The notes below the pieces were generated by a model. The model was not told the DNA's origin, made no database searches, and saw only the letters and a program-made list of their open reading frames with translations. A DNA stretch of 39,598 nucleotides from NCBI GenBank assembly GCA_027450005.1, contig DAIDKO010000126.1:1-39598 (forward strand), written 5' to 3'. Of this stretch, positions 1 through 6,907 are shown in pieces. This DNA is from Rhodanobacter sp. GTDB taxonomy: Bacteria; Pseudomonadota; Gammaproteobacteria; Xanthomonadales; Rhodanobacteraceae. The position numbers were made by a program, and so were the translations under genes. How positions within the stretch are numbered: the first letter of the stretch is position 1; each line of letters opens with the position of its first letter.

Positions 1-103
1 CCCGCCTGCGTAGGGAGTCGAATCGGAGCGTGTCGCGCCGCGACCGGCAGGCAGCCACCCGGTCGATCGTGCCGAGCGAGGGGACGTCCGGCGGCCATGG
101 GCC

Positions 104-134
104 TTGATCTCAACCGCTGCGACGGTCGGGTTGA
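104..134. mobile_element. Candidate left end of the TnpB element with TTGAT motif
   Basis: A TTGAT pentamer at 104-108 is followed directly by a short hairpin (TCAACC at 110-115 pairing with GGTTGA at 129-134). TTGAT is the known target-adjacent motif of the ISDra2 TnpB. ATCTCAACCGC at 107-117 is also the exact reverse complement of 1550-1560 at the other side of the tnpB gene. The motif and repeat are seen directly; calling them the element end is inference. Confidence 0.4.
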
Positions 135-165
135 ACGATGCGCGCATCGTGCTATCGGTGAATCC

Positions 166-1557
166 ATGACCCCCGAACCTGCCACCCTCGAACGCGCGTA
201 TCGCGTCCGGCTGCGCCCGACGAAGGCGCAGGCGCGTTCGCTGCAGCGCCTGATGGGCGCGCGGCGATTCGTGTGGAACTGGGCGTTGCAGCAGCAGGTC
301 GAAGCGCGCGCCACTGGGGAGAAACGCCCCGGCGCGGCGGATCTCTCCCGCGCGTTGACCGCGCTGCGGCAGGCACCCGAGACGGCCTGGCTGGCCGAGC
401 TGCCGCGCCAGCCGTTCAACCAGACGCTGCGTGACCTCGATCGCGGGTGGTCGAACTGCTTCGCCGGTCGGGCGAAGCGCCCGCGAAGGAAGCGGTTCGG
501 CACCGTGCAGTCGGCGCGCTTCACGCTCGACCAGCGGCGGGCCCAGGTCGAACGATCCATCGGCCGGGTGCAGCTCGACGGCATCGGCCGTCTGCGATTC
601 CGGGTCACCGAAGAACTCGCGGGTCGCTTGCGGTCGATCACGGTCAGCCGCGACGGCGCCGGTCGGTGGTTCGGCAGCTTCACCGCCGATGGCGTGCCGG
701 TACCGGACGTCGTGCCGGCAGCGATCCCGAGTGTCGGGGTCGATCTGGGACTCAAAGACACCGCCATCCTTTCGACCGGTGAGCGGATCGCCGCCGGCCG
801 GCGGTTGGCCGCGAAGCTGGCGACGCTGCGCCGCTACCAGCGGCGCTCCGTGCGCCAGCGCGATGCAGCGGCGGCCCGTCAGGGGCTCGATCCGAAGCGG
901 CCGCTCCGGAAAGGCACCCGCCTTGAGCCCTCGAAGCGGATGGCGGTGACGAAGCAGCGGATCGGCCGGCTGCACGCACGGATTGCCGACAGCCGCCGCG
1001 ATCACCAGCACCCGGTGAGCGCCCGCGTCGTGGGGTTGGCCAGCGTGGTGTGCCTCGAAGACCTGGCCGTGAAGGCGATGGGGCGCAGCATGGGACGGCG
1101 GGCGTTCCGCCGTTCCGTCGCCGACGCCGGGCTGGGCGAGCTGCGCCGGCAACTGGCGTACAAGGCGGCGTGGCGCGGGCGGGTGGTCAGCACGGTCGAT
1201 CGGTTCTACCCGTCGAGCACGACCTGCGGGGACTGCGGCCACGTCCACGCCGGACTGCGCCTGGCCGACCGGCGCTGGACCTGCCCGGCCTGCGGGGCTG
1301 AGCACGACCGCGACCTCAACGCGGCGATCAACATCGAGCGGGAAGGCCCGCGCCTTCTCGCCGAAGGCTCCGGGAAACCGGAACGTACCCGGAGGAGCCG
1401 GGGAACTCACGCGCGGGGAGAGGATGCGTGCGCGGCCGGCAAGGCACCGCCGGTCGGACCGCCGACCTCGACGAACCGCGAACCCGACTGTCGGGCGGCT
1501 CCGCCGCCCATCCTCACCGTGCGCCGGGATGGACCGACACGCGGTGGGGGCGGTTGA
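166..1557 (+). CDS. tnpB: RNA-guided endonuclease TnpB (IS200/IS605-type OrfB), no TnpA partner
   Basis: This is a TnpB-family nuclease, which cuts DNA next to a target-adjacent motif using a guide RNA made from the element's right end. From the ATG at 166 it has 463 residues. The N-terminal helix-turn-helix region carries the usual RLRPTKAQ and RRFVWNWAL signatures. The RuvC triad is complete: D193 (GVDLGLKD), E298 (CLEDLAVKAMG) and D383 (HDRDLNAAINI). A zinc ribbon uses C354, C357, C373 and C376. About 75 residues follow the last RuvC motif; in this family that stretch overlaps the guide RNA scaffold and is not conserved protein. An upstream in-frame ATG at 97 lies before the putative element end, so 166 is preferred. 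No tnpA transposase gene is present in the window, although the left flank is short. The gene lies against a decayed sulfotransferase gene. Confidence 0.88.
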   Translation: MTPEPATLERAYRVRLRPTKAQARSLQRLMGARRFVWNWALQQQVEARATGEKRPGAADLSRALTALRQAPETAWLAELPRQPFNQTLRDLDRGWSNCFAGRAKRPRRKRFGTVQSARFTLDQRRAQVERSIGRVQLDGIGRLRFRVTEELAGRLRSITVSRDGAGRWFGSFTADGVPVPDVVPAAIPSVGVDLGLKDTAILSTGERIAAGRRLAAKLATLRRYQRRSVRQRDAAAARQGLDPKRPLRKGTRLEPSKRMAVTKQRIGRLHARIADSRRDHQHPVSARVVGLASVVCLEDLAVKAMGRSMGRRAFRRSVADAGLGELRRQLAYKAAWRGRVVSTVDRFYPSSTTCGDCGHVHAGLRLADRRWTCPACGAEHDRDLNAAINIEREGPRLLAEGSGKPERTRRSRGTHARGEDACAAGKAPPVGPPTSTNREPDCRAAPPPILTVRRDGPTRGGGG

Positions 1558-1560
1558 GAT
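1340..1560 (+). ncRNA. Candidate omega RNA (TnpB guide scaffold) region
   Basis: In IS605-type elements the guide RNA scaffold overlaps the 3' end of tnpB and stops at the right end of the element, with the guide taken from flanking DNA. Here the low-complexity C-terminal coding stretch runs from about 1340 to the inverted repeat at 1550-1560. On this model the guide would begin at about 1561. The limits are inferred by analogy; no consensus structure could be computed. Confidence 0.3.
1550..1560. repeat. 11-bp inverted repeat, right copy (left copy 107-117)
   Basis: GCGGTTGAGAT here is the perfect reverse complement of 107-117. The repeat includes the tnpB stop codon, and the sulfotransferase remnant becomes readable just beyond it, so this is the best candidate for the right boundary of the TnpB element. 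Confidence 0.45.
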
Positions 1561-2862
1561 TCCGAGCCTATGCGCTGACGCAGGCTGACCCGCTGACGCT
1601 GGATGCGCTGGGCGGCGTCTACCTGCAGGGCAGCGCCCACGGGTGCGCGCATGCGCTGTTCCGCTAAGCCGTGGCGCTGCTACCCGACGAGGCGCGCTGC
1701 CACGTCAACTTCGCCTTGACCAGCACCTTCACCGGCGACCTGGTCAAGGCGGAGGCGCCGTTCGACACCTGCATCGACCTCGCTCCGAAGCACTGGGTGA
1801 CCTACGGCCTGCGCTCCCGCCTGCGCCGGCAAACGGTGGCGAACAACCATGTCGACACCCTGCAGGACTGCTGGCCGCGCATGCCGACGATGTCGACGCG
1901 CAGATCCACCTCAACGGTGCGCTCGGCAAGGAGTAAGAGGATTTCGGCGGCTACTACGCCGCCTTCGAACACACGCGCAAGGGCGAGGCCGCCGCACGCA
2001 CGCGCGTGGACTACCGGCCCGAGCAGGATCGCGCACTGGTCGACGCGCTGATCGCGGCGTTCCCCAGACTATCGCCACCAACGGCGGCTACGGCAGCGAC
2101 GAGCCGATCTTCGTGGTGGGCATGCCACGCTCGGGTACCACGCTGGTGGAGCGCATCCTGTCCAGCCACCCGGACGTGCATTCTGCCGGCGCGCTGATGG
2201 ATTTCGGCATGCAGGTGGGACGCCTCGCACCCGAGGGCGTGCCGCCACGGCTGTGTCTGGAACTGCTCGCGCAATCGGCGCGCTTCGACTGACACTAGGT
2301 CGGCCTGCGCTACGTGGATGGCAACCGCCCGTAAACCGCGCTCAAGCCGCGCTTCGTCGACAAGCTGCCGCACAACTTCCTCTACCTTGGGCTGATCGCC
2401 AAGGCGCTGCCGAAGGCGAAGATTGTCTGCCTGCGCCGCCATCCGCTGGACACCTGACTGAGCAATTTCCGCGAGGCCTTTGCGGAAGACTCGGCCACCC
2501 ACGGCTACAGCTTTGACCTTCTCAACATCGGCCGCTACTACGTCCAGTTCGACCGCCTGATGCCGCACCGGGACACCGTGCTACCGGGCCGAATCCTGCA
2601 ACTGGACTCCGAGGCCCTGGTCGCCGACTAGGAAAGCACCAACCGCCGGCTGCTCGCCCACTGCGAGCTGGAATGGCACGACGCCTGCCTCGACTTCCGG
2701 CGCAACACCGCCGCCGTCGCCACCGCCAGCACCGCGCAGGTGCGCGAAGGGCTCCATCGCCGCGCTGTGGGACGTTGGGAAAAATTCCGGCCGTGGCTGG
2801 GGGAATTGGAGAGGTTGCTAGATGAAGCCGGCATCGACACTGCGGCAACGGCAACGCGTTGA
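1561..2862 (+). pseudogene. Decayed TPR-containing sulfotransferase
   Basis: Remnant of a TPR-sulfotransferase, a family that transfers sulfate from PAPS. The first third reads as TPR-like helices (LTLDALGGVYLQGSAH, then VALLPDEARCHVNFALTS). The sulfotransferase domain keeps its PAPS-binding loop GMPRSGTTLVERILSSHPD near 2118-2175 and the later motifs KIVCLRRHPLDT and RWEKFRPWLGEL. The reading frame is broken. There is a TAA at 1665, a frame change near 1870, a TAA at 1934 and another frame change near 2066. In-frame stops then follow at 2290, 2296, 2332, 2455 and 2629. Most stops are one base change from plausible sense codons, suggesting long decay. The 5' end is missing and abuts the TnpB element, so that insertion may have cut the gene. 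It cannot yield a full protein. Confidence 0.85.
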
Positions 2863-2923
2863 GAGCGCTTCGAAGTTGCGGAAGAACCGCGTCGCTGATC
2901 TGCTCCTCGGCGCCCAGATGCGG

Positions 2924-2944
2924 CTCTCTACCCACAGGAGAGAG
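2924..2944. repeat. Short hairpin, possible remnant of the local repeat family (R1)
   Basis: CTCTCT (2924-2929) and AGAGAG (2939-2944) form a hairpin, and the following bases resemble the right edge of the repeats at 5921-6010 and 6817-6902. It sits just past the stop of the minus-strand methyltransferase gene. Membership in the family is weakly supported. Confidence 0.35.
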
Positions 2945-2956
2945 GGAGAAAGCGAC

Positions 2957-3616
2957 TCAGTGCCGTTTCCGCCACAGGCTCACGCGCCGATCCAGACCGA
3001 TAGGCTCCCATCCGAACCTCCGCGCAATCCACTCCAGCGACTGCCCGGAATGAAACCCCACATGCGTCGGATCGCGGTGGTAATGCCAACGCGAGAACGC
3101 CGTCCGCGGCGGGCGCAGCTCGGTCATCAGCCCCAGCACCCCGCCTGCGACGAGCATGCCGTCGATGCGCGCGAGATCGCGCAATGGCGCGTGCATGTGC
3201 TCCAGCACTTCGGTGCAGGTGACGAAGCCGTAGCGCGCGGCAAGCGGCGTTTCGTCGGGAGCGAAGAACGGGTCGTAGCCGACCGTGGGAAAGCCCGCCT
3301 CGCCTAGCATCACCGCCAGCGCGGGCGCCCCGCCACAGCCGTAGTCGAGGCCGCATGTTCTCGGCGCGAGCTGCGCGATCAGCGGCTCGGCGAGTTGCGC
3401 GAGGAAGCGTCGGTAGCCCGGATCGTCGATGCGGTTGTCGTGCGTGCCGTAGTACGCACGCTCGGTGGCGGCATCCAGCCAGCTAGCCGGGTCGCGGCTG
3501 ACTAGGTCGCAGCACGCACAGTGCCGGTAGATGCCGCTGGTCTCGCGCCACGGCAGGCCGGTCGCCGCTCCGCACAGCGGGCAAGCGACCGACCGGTCAG
3601 CGGATGCCGAGCCCAT
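2957..3616 (-). CDS. Class I SAM-dependent methyltransferase
   Basis: A 219-residue protein with an N-terminal zinc-ribbon-like segment (CPLCG near residue 12, then CACC near residue 32). A class I methyltransferase core follows: the SAM-binding GLDYGCGGAPAL motif near residue 93 and the post-I VGYDPFF strand. The acceptor strand is TEVLEHMHAPL. The late HYHRDPTHVGFHS segment is typical of this family. The target is unknown. The chosen ATG at 3616 overlaps the 3' end of murD2 by 20 bases. The much longer reading frame further upstream lies entirely inside murD2 and is not protein-like. Tight overlap with murD2 makes this the last gene of the murL-murD2 operon, which hints at a cell-wall or surface-related role, but nothing in the sequence proves it. 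Confidence 0.85.
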   Translation of the reverse strand: MGSASADRSVACPLCGAATGLPWRETSGIYRHCACCDLVSRDPASWLDAATERAYYGTHDNRIDDPGYRRFLAQLAEPLIAQLAPRTCGLDYGCGGAPALAVMLGEAGFPTVGYDPFFAPDETPLAARYGFVTCTEVLEHMHAPLRDLARIDGMLVAGGVLGLMTELRPPRTAFSRWHYHRDPTHVGFHSGQSLEWIARRFGWEPIGLDRRVSLWRKRH

Positions 3617-4952
3617 CGATGCCGATGGCTTCGACGGCGAAGCCGGCCAGCTCGGCGAAGCGACGGCCGCGTTCGGCGTAGTCCTTGAACTGGTCGAAGC
3701 TGGGTGCGCCGGGCGACAGCAGTACCACGCCACTGGCGGGCGTGACGGTGCGCGCCATCGCCACCGCGTCGGCGAAATCCTCCGCTTCGCCCAGCGGCAC
3801 GCTGGCCCTTGCGGCGCGCAATGCCTGCGCGATGCGCGGGCCGTTGGCGCCCTGGGCGACGATGCGCAGGTCACTGCGATCCTTCGCCGCATGCACAAAG
3901 TCCGACCAGTCCAGCCCGCGGTCGTGGCCGCCCACGATCACCGTGACCTCGCGTCCAGCGAGGCTGTCCAGCGCGGCCAGCGTGGCCTGCGGGGTAGTGC
4001 TGATCGAGTCGTTGATCCAGACGAAGCCGTCGTGCAGGCCCAGCGGTTGCAGGCGATGCGGCAGCGGGCGGAAATCCGCCAGCGCGGGCGCGGCCTTGAC
4101 CGCGTCGTAACCCAGCGTTTCCAGCGCCGCCAGCGCGGCACAGGCGTTGAGCGCGTTGTGCAGGCCGGGCGCGGCCATCGCATGGAGGTCGAACACCGCC
4201 TGCTCGCCGCGGCGGATCGCGCCGTCGGCCACGTGCCAGCCTGCCGGCGTGCCGAATTCGAGACGATGCGGGTGAGCGGCGGTGCGCTCCAGCAAATGCG
4301 CCTGCTGGCCGTTGACCAGCAGGGCGCGCGACACGTCCGCCATCTTGAGCTTGTCGACCATGTAGCGCTCGCGCGAGCCGTGCCAGTCGAGGTGCTCCTC
4401 GTACAGGCTGGTGACCACGCCCAGTTCCAGCGCGCCCGCCTCGCCGGTCTGGAAGCTGGAGAGCTCGATCGCCCACAGCTCCGCGGACTGGCCCTGCAGC
4501 TCCAGCAGCGGCAGGCCGATGTTGCCGGCCAGCGCGGTGCGCACGCCTAGCGCGCGCGCGAGGTGCGCGACGAAGGCGGTGGTGGTGCTCTTGCCCTTGG
4601 TACCGGTGACCGCGATCACGCGCGCCCCCGGGTTGTCCGCAAACCAAAGCGCGGTACCCGAAGTGAAGGTCGTGCCCTGCGCTTGCGCGGTGGTCACCGC
4701 GGCCTTGTAGGCGGAGATGCCGGGCGATTTCACTACCACGTCGTAGGCGCATAGCGCCACCGAGCCCGGCTCCTGGCCGTAGACGGTGAGCGTGGCGTCG
4801 AACGCACGCGCGGCCTCGGCTTCGTCCTCGCCGCAATAAAGAGCCAGCGGCAACTGCGGCAGCTGCGCGTGGATGGAGAGGATCGCGGCACGGCCTTCGC
4901 GACCGAAGCCCCACACCGCGACGCGCCTGCCCGCTAGGTCGGCGATGCGCAT
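3597..4952 (-). CDS. murD2: UDP-N-acetylmuramoyl-L-alanine--L-glutamate ligase (MurD2)
   Basis: A 451-residue Mur ligase. It has an N-terminal Rossmann-like domain (VAVWGFGREG), the central ATP-binding loop GTKGKST at residues 117-123, and the ligase signatures ELSSFQTG and EEHLDWHGS. The C-terminal domain includes LPHRLQPLG, NDSISTTP and VGGHDRGLDW. In Xanthomonas oryzae the enzyme next to MurL adds L-glutamate, not D-glutamate, to UDP-MurNAc-L-Ala. The direct coupling to murL here points to the same activity rather than a classical MurD. Its start codon overlaps the murL stop by one base (TGATG on the minus strand), so the two are probably translationally coupled. Substrate stereochemistry is inferred from context. 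Confidence 0.93.
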   Translation of the reverse strand: MRIADLAGRRVAVWGFGREGRAAILSIHAQLPQLPLALYCGEDEAEAARAFDATLTVYGQEPGSVALCAYDVVVKSPGISAYKAAVTTAQAQGTTFTSGTALWFADNPGARVIAVTGTKGKSTTTAFVAHLARALGVRTALAGNIGLPLLELQGQSAELWAIELSSFQTGEAGALELGVVTSLYEEHLDWHGSRERYMVDKLKMADVSRALLVNGQQAHLLERTAAHPHRLEFGTPAGWHVADGAIRRGEQAVFDLHAMAAPGLHNALNACAALAALETLGYDAVKAAPALADFRPLPHRLQPLGLHDGFVWINDSISTTPQATLAALDSLAGREVTVIVGGHDRGLDWSDFVHAAKDRSDLRIVAQGANGPRIAQALRAARASVPLGEAEDFADAVAMARTVTPASGVVLLSPGAPSFDQFKDYAERGRRFAELAGFAVEAIGIDGLGIR

Positions 4953-6376
4953 CAGGCGATGGCCTTCAGCGCCGCCTGCAGGCGGGCCGGCACGCGATGC
5001 TCGGCGGAAGGTTCAAGCCACGGCTCCAGCGCGAGCTGCGCCACGTCGAGCTGCGGCAGGATCTCGTCGCGGAAGCGCACCACCAGCGCGTCCTCCTGCC
5101 ACTCGGGCCGCTGGCTCAGCGCGTACATCGCAGCGCGCGCCTCGGCGCCCTCGCCCACGCATTCGAAGGGTTTGTGGTCCTGGTATTCCAGCAACGCGTC
5201 GAAGCCGGCGGCCTGCGATTCGTCGTCCAGCAGGTTGCGGCCGAAGATCGTGAGCAAGCGGGGCTTGGGCAGGAACGGCGCCAGCGCGAGGAACACGAAA
5301 TGGCATTTCGGGCACTGTCCGCACCAGCGATCCGCCGGCTTGGGACCGAGGATCCGGAAGTTGCGGTTGCAGCTGGAGAACGCGTCGAAATACGGCGTGA
5401 GCCGGGCAAACGCGCGGGTGATCGCCAGCTCGGAATACGGGCGCAACAGCGAGCAGTAGTCGAGGTCGGCGGCGACGTGCGTGTGCAGCCACTCGCCGAG
5501 CAGCTGCTCGAACGCATAGCCCTTGCTCCACTGGTGGTTCACCAGCTGGCCGTCGTATTCCAGCGTGGCGGCGGAGGCGGAGCGTTCGTTGGCGAAGGCG
5601 ATGGAGTCGAAGCCGTACAGGATCGCCGCCGCGACGAGGATCGCGGAGTTCACCGCGGTCACCGGGATGTGCCCGTTCCACGCGCCGCGCTGGTTGAGCT
5701 CGAACAGGGCGGGCGCCAGTTCGCGCTGGAGGTTCAGCGTGGGCAGGCCGGTGCGCTCGGCGCAGGCGGCGATCAGCGCAGAGCTGCCCACCCACACCGC
5801 GGTGGCTTCGCCGCCGACAGACTTGATGGCCTCCACGGCGACGAGGGAATCCTTGCCGCCGCCGATCGGGACGAGGGTACGCCGCGGCAGGGCCAGCGAT
5901 GGAGCGTGCGGCGAGGCTGCCCCTTCATCCCGCCGTTCTCCTCGCTCCTCAAAGCCGGCGCCATTCATGGCGCCTCCCCGCGTGCCCCGAAGGGGAGCGG
6001 GAGAAAACCGCGGAAAGCTGATGCGCCCACGCAGGTCGAGCCCGTTGCGATAGGCGAACTCGGCGAGGCCGTGCAGGTAGAGCGCGTCGAGCAGGTCGGC
6101 GGTAGCGTCGTCCAGCGGGCCGTCGGCCACGTCGATCTTCGGCGGCACGCCGGCCTTGTAGTAGCTGACGCCGGCCACCAGGTGCAGCAGCTTCAGCGCG
6201 GCTTCGAAGGCAGCCTTGCGCTCGACCGGCAGCGCGGGTGCGTGCGGGAAGCGGATGCGCTCCACCATCGGTTCGCCGTCGTCGAAGGCATAGGCCAGCT
6301 CGGCCACGCCGTCGGCGTAGCGCGCATGCAGGAAGCGGAACACCTGGGTCAGGCGGGGGTCGGTGCTGGTGGTCAC
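4952..6376 (-). CDS. murL: UDP-MurNAc-L-alanyl-L-glutamate epimerase (MurL), with a repeat-encoded insert
   Basis: A 474-residue MurL-type protein. The family uses ATP to invert the terminal L-glutamate of UDP-MurNAc-L-Ala-L-Glu, giving the D-Glu form and replacing glutamate racemase. Visible features are a PP-loop-like IGGGKDSLVA at residues 171-180, the HIPVTAVNS and FANERSAS motifs, and a cysteine cluster RWCGQCPKCHF. The GTG start at 6376 overlaps the stop of the upstream DUF559 gene (GTGA) and has GGAG eight bases ahead. Residues about 123-152, rich in Gly, Glu and Arg, are encoded by a 90-base copy of the local repeat (5921-6010). They lie just before the PP-loop, keep the frame and look like a foreign surface loop. 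The gene is followed by murD2 with a one-base overlap. Confidence 0.92.
   Translation of the reverse strand: MTTSTDPRLTQVFRFLHARYADGVAELAYAFDDGEPMVERIRFPHAPALPVERKAAFEAALKLLHLVAGVSYYKAGVPPKIDVADGPLDDATADLLDALYLHGLAEFAYRNGLDLRGRISFPRFSPAPLRGTRGGAMNGAGFEERGERRDEGAASPHAPSLALPRRTLVPIGGGKDSLVAVEAIKSVGGEATAVWVGSSALIAACAERTGLPTLNLQRELAPALFELNQRGAWNGHIPVTAVNSAILVAAAILYGFDSIAFANERSASAATLEYDGQLVNHQWSKGYAFEQLLGEWLHTHVAADLDYCSLLRPYSELAITRAFARLTPYFDAFSSCNRNFRILGPKPADRWCGQCPKCHFVFLALAPFLPKPRLLTIFGRNLLDDESQAAGFDALLEYQDHKPFECVGEGAEARAAMYALSQRPEWQEDALVVRFRDEILPQLDVAQLALEPWLEPSAEHRVPARLQAALKAIA
5921..6010. repeat. Structured repeat copy R2, inside the murL coding region
   Basis: This 90-base stretch aligns almost base for base with 6817-6902. 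Shared blocks include the left CCCCT edge, CTCGCTCCTCAA, a central hairpin and the right GGGGAG..GGGAGA edge. The central hairpin is GGCGCCAT (5958-5965) and ATGGCGCC (5968-5975), a perfect 8-bp stem. The length is a multiple of three and it has no stop in the murL frame. Confidence 0.8.
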
Positions 6377-6774
6377 TTGTCGGTCTCCGCGGCGCGCCCC
6401 CTCTCCCCCTTCGGGGAGAGGGCTGGGGTTGGGGCCGGACTTGCCAAGGCCGCCAGGATCACCTCGAGCACACCCTCGATATTCGTCAGTACGTCATTGT
6501 CCCAGAAACGCAGCACGCGGGAGCCCATGGTTTCCAGCTTGCGCGTACGTTTCTCGTCATAAATCACCTGTTCGCCATGCTGGCTACCGTCCAGTTCCAC
6601 AATCAAGCCCGCATCCGGACAGGCGAAATCAGCGATATAGCGGTCGATCTCATGCTGGCGGCGGAATTTCCAGCCTTGTATCTGGCGGTTGCGCAGGTGG
6701 CGCCAGAGTTTCTGTTCGGCGTCGGTCTGAGCGACCCTCAAGCGCCGTGCTCTATCCACATTCATGCGTTTCAT
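6373..6774 (-). CDS. DUF559 endonuclease-domain protein
   Basis: A 133-residue protein of the DUF559 family, which has a predicted PD-(D/E)XK/Vsr-like nuclease fold. Typical signatures are TDAEQKLWRHLRNRQ, WKFRRQHEIDRYIADF, IVELDGSQH and VLRFWDNDVL. The predicted metal-binding acidic residues are present. Its biological role is unknown. The ATG at 6774 is preferred to the in-frame ATG at 6864 because the longer extension is read through the flanking repeat. The last 20 or so residues (APTPALSPKGERG) are encoded by another repeat half at 6398-6440, and the stop overlaps the murL GTG. The gene therefore sits between two repeat copies, between lysAC and murL, which suggests arrival as a repeat-flanked unit (inference). 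Confidence 0.82.
   Translation of the reverse strand: MKRMNVDRARRLRVAQTDAEQKLWRHLRNRQIQGWKFRRQHEIDRYIADFACPDAGLIVELDGSQHGEQVIYDEKRTRKLETMGSRVLRFWDNDVLTNIEGVLEVILAALASPAPTPALSPKGERGRAAETDK
6399..6422. repeat. Repeat copy R3: long GC-rich hairpin at the DUF559/murL junction
   Basis: CCCTCTCCCC at 6399-6408 pairs perfectly with GGGGAGAGGG at 6413-6422 across a CTTC loop. It is followed by GGCTGGGGTTGGGG, the mirror of the left edge of copy R4. It encodes the tail of the DUF559 protein and lies 23 bases inside the region upstream of the murL start, so it could affect murL translation. Confidence 0.7.
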
Positions 6775-6816
6775 CCTTGAAACCTCGCCTTGTCGGGCAA
6801 TCCACCGCAGCACCCG

Positions 6817-6902
6817 CCCCTCACCCCAGCCCTCTTCCTCGCTCCTCAACGCAGGGTCATCCATGGCCCTTCCCCGCGTCCCAGAGGGGAGAGGGAGAGA
6901 AG
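6817..6902. repeat. Structured repeat copy R4, between lysAC and the DUF559 gene
   Basis: Intergenic homologue of the repeat inside murL. Its central stem is AGGGTCAT (6853-6860) with ATGGCCCT (6863-6870). Compared with R2, two base pairs are changed on both sides and one becomes a G-T wobble, so pairing is kept although sequence differs. It begins six bases after the lysAC stop and could act as that gene's 3' end structure. Confidence 0.8.
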
Positions 6903-6907
6903 CTGCG

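Noticed and set aside
97..165. Longer TnpB reading frame from the ATG at 97
   Set aside because: It begins before the putative left end of the element and its residues do not resemble the family; the start at 166 fits the conserved N-terminus.
4997..6562. 521-codon plus-strand open frame opposite murL and the DUF559 gene
   Set aside because: It is antisense to two recognised genes and runs through repeats; its protein composition is that of a shadow frame.
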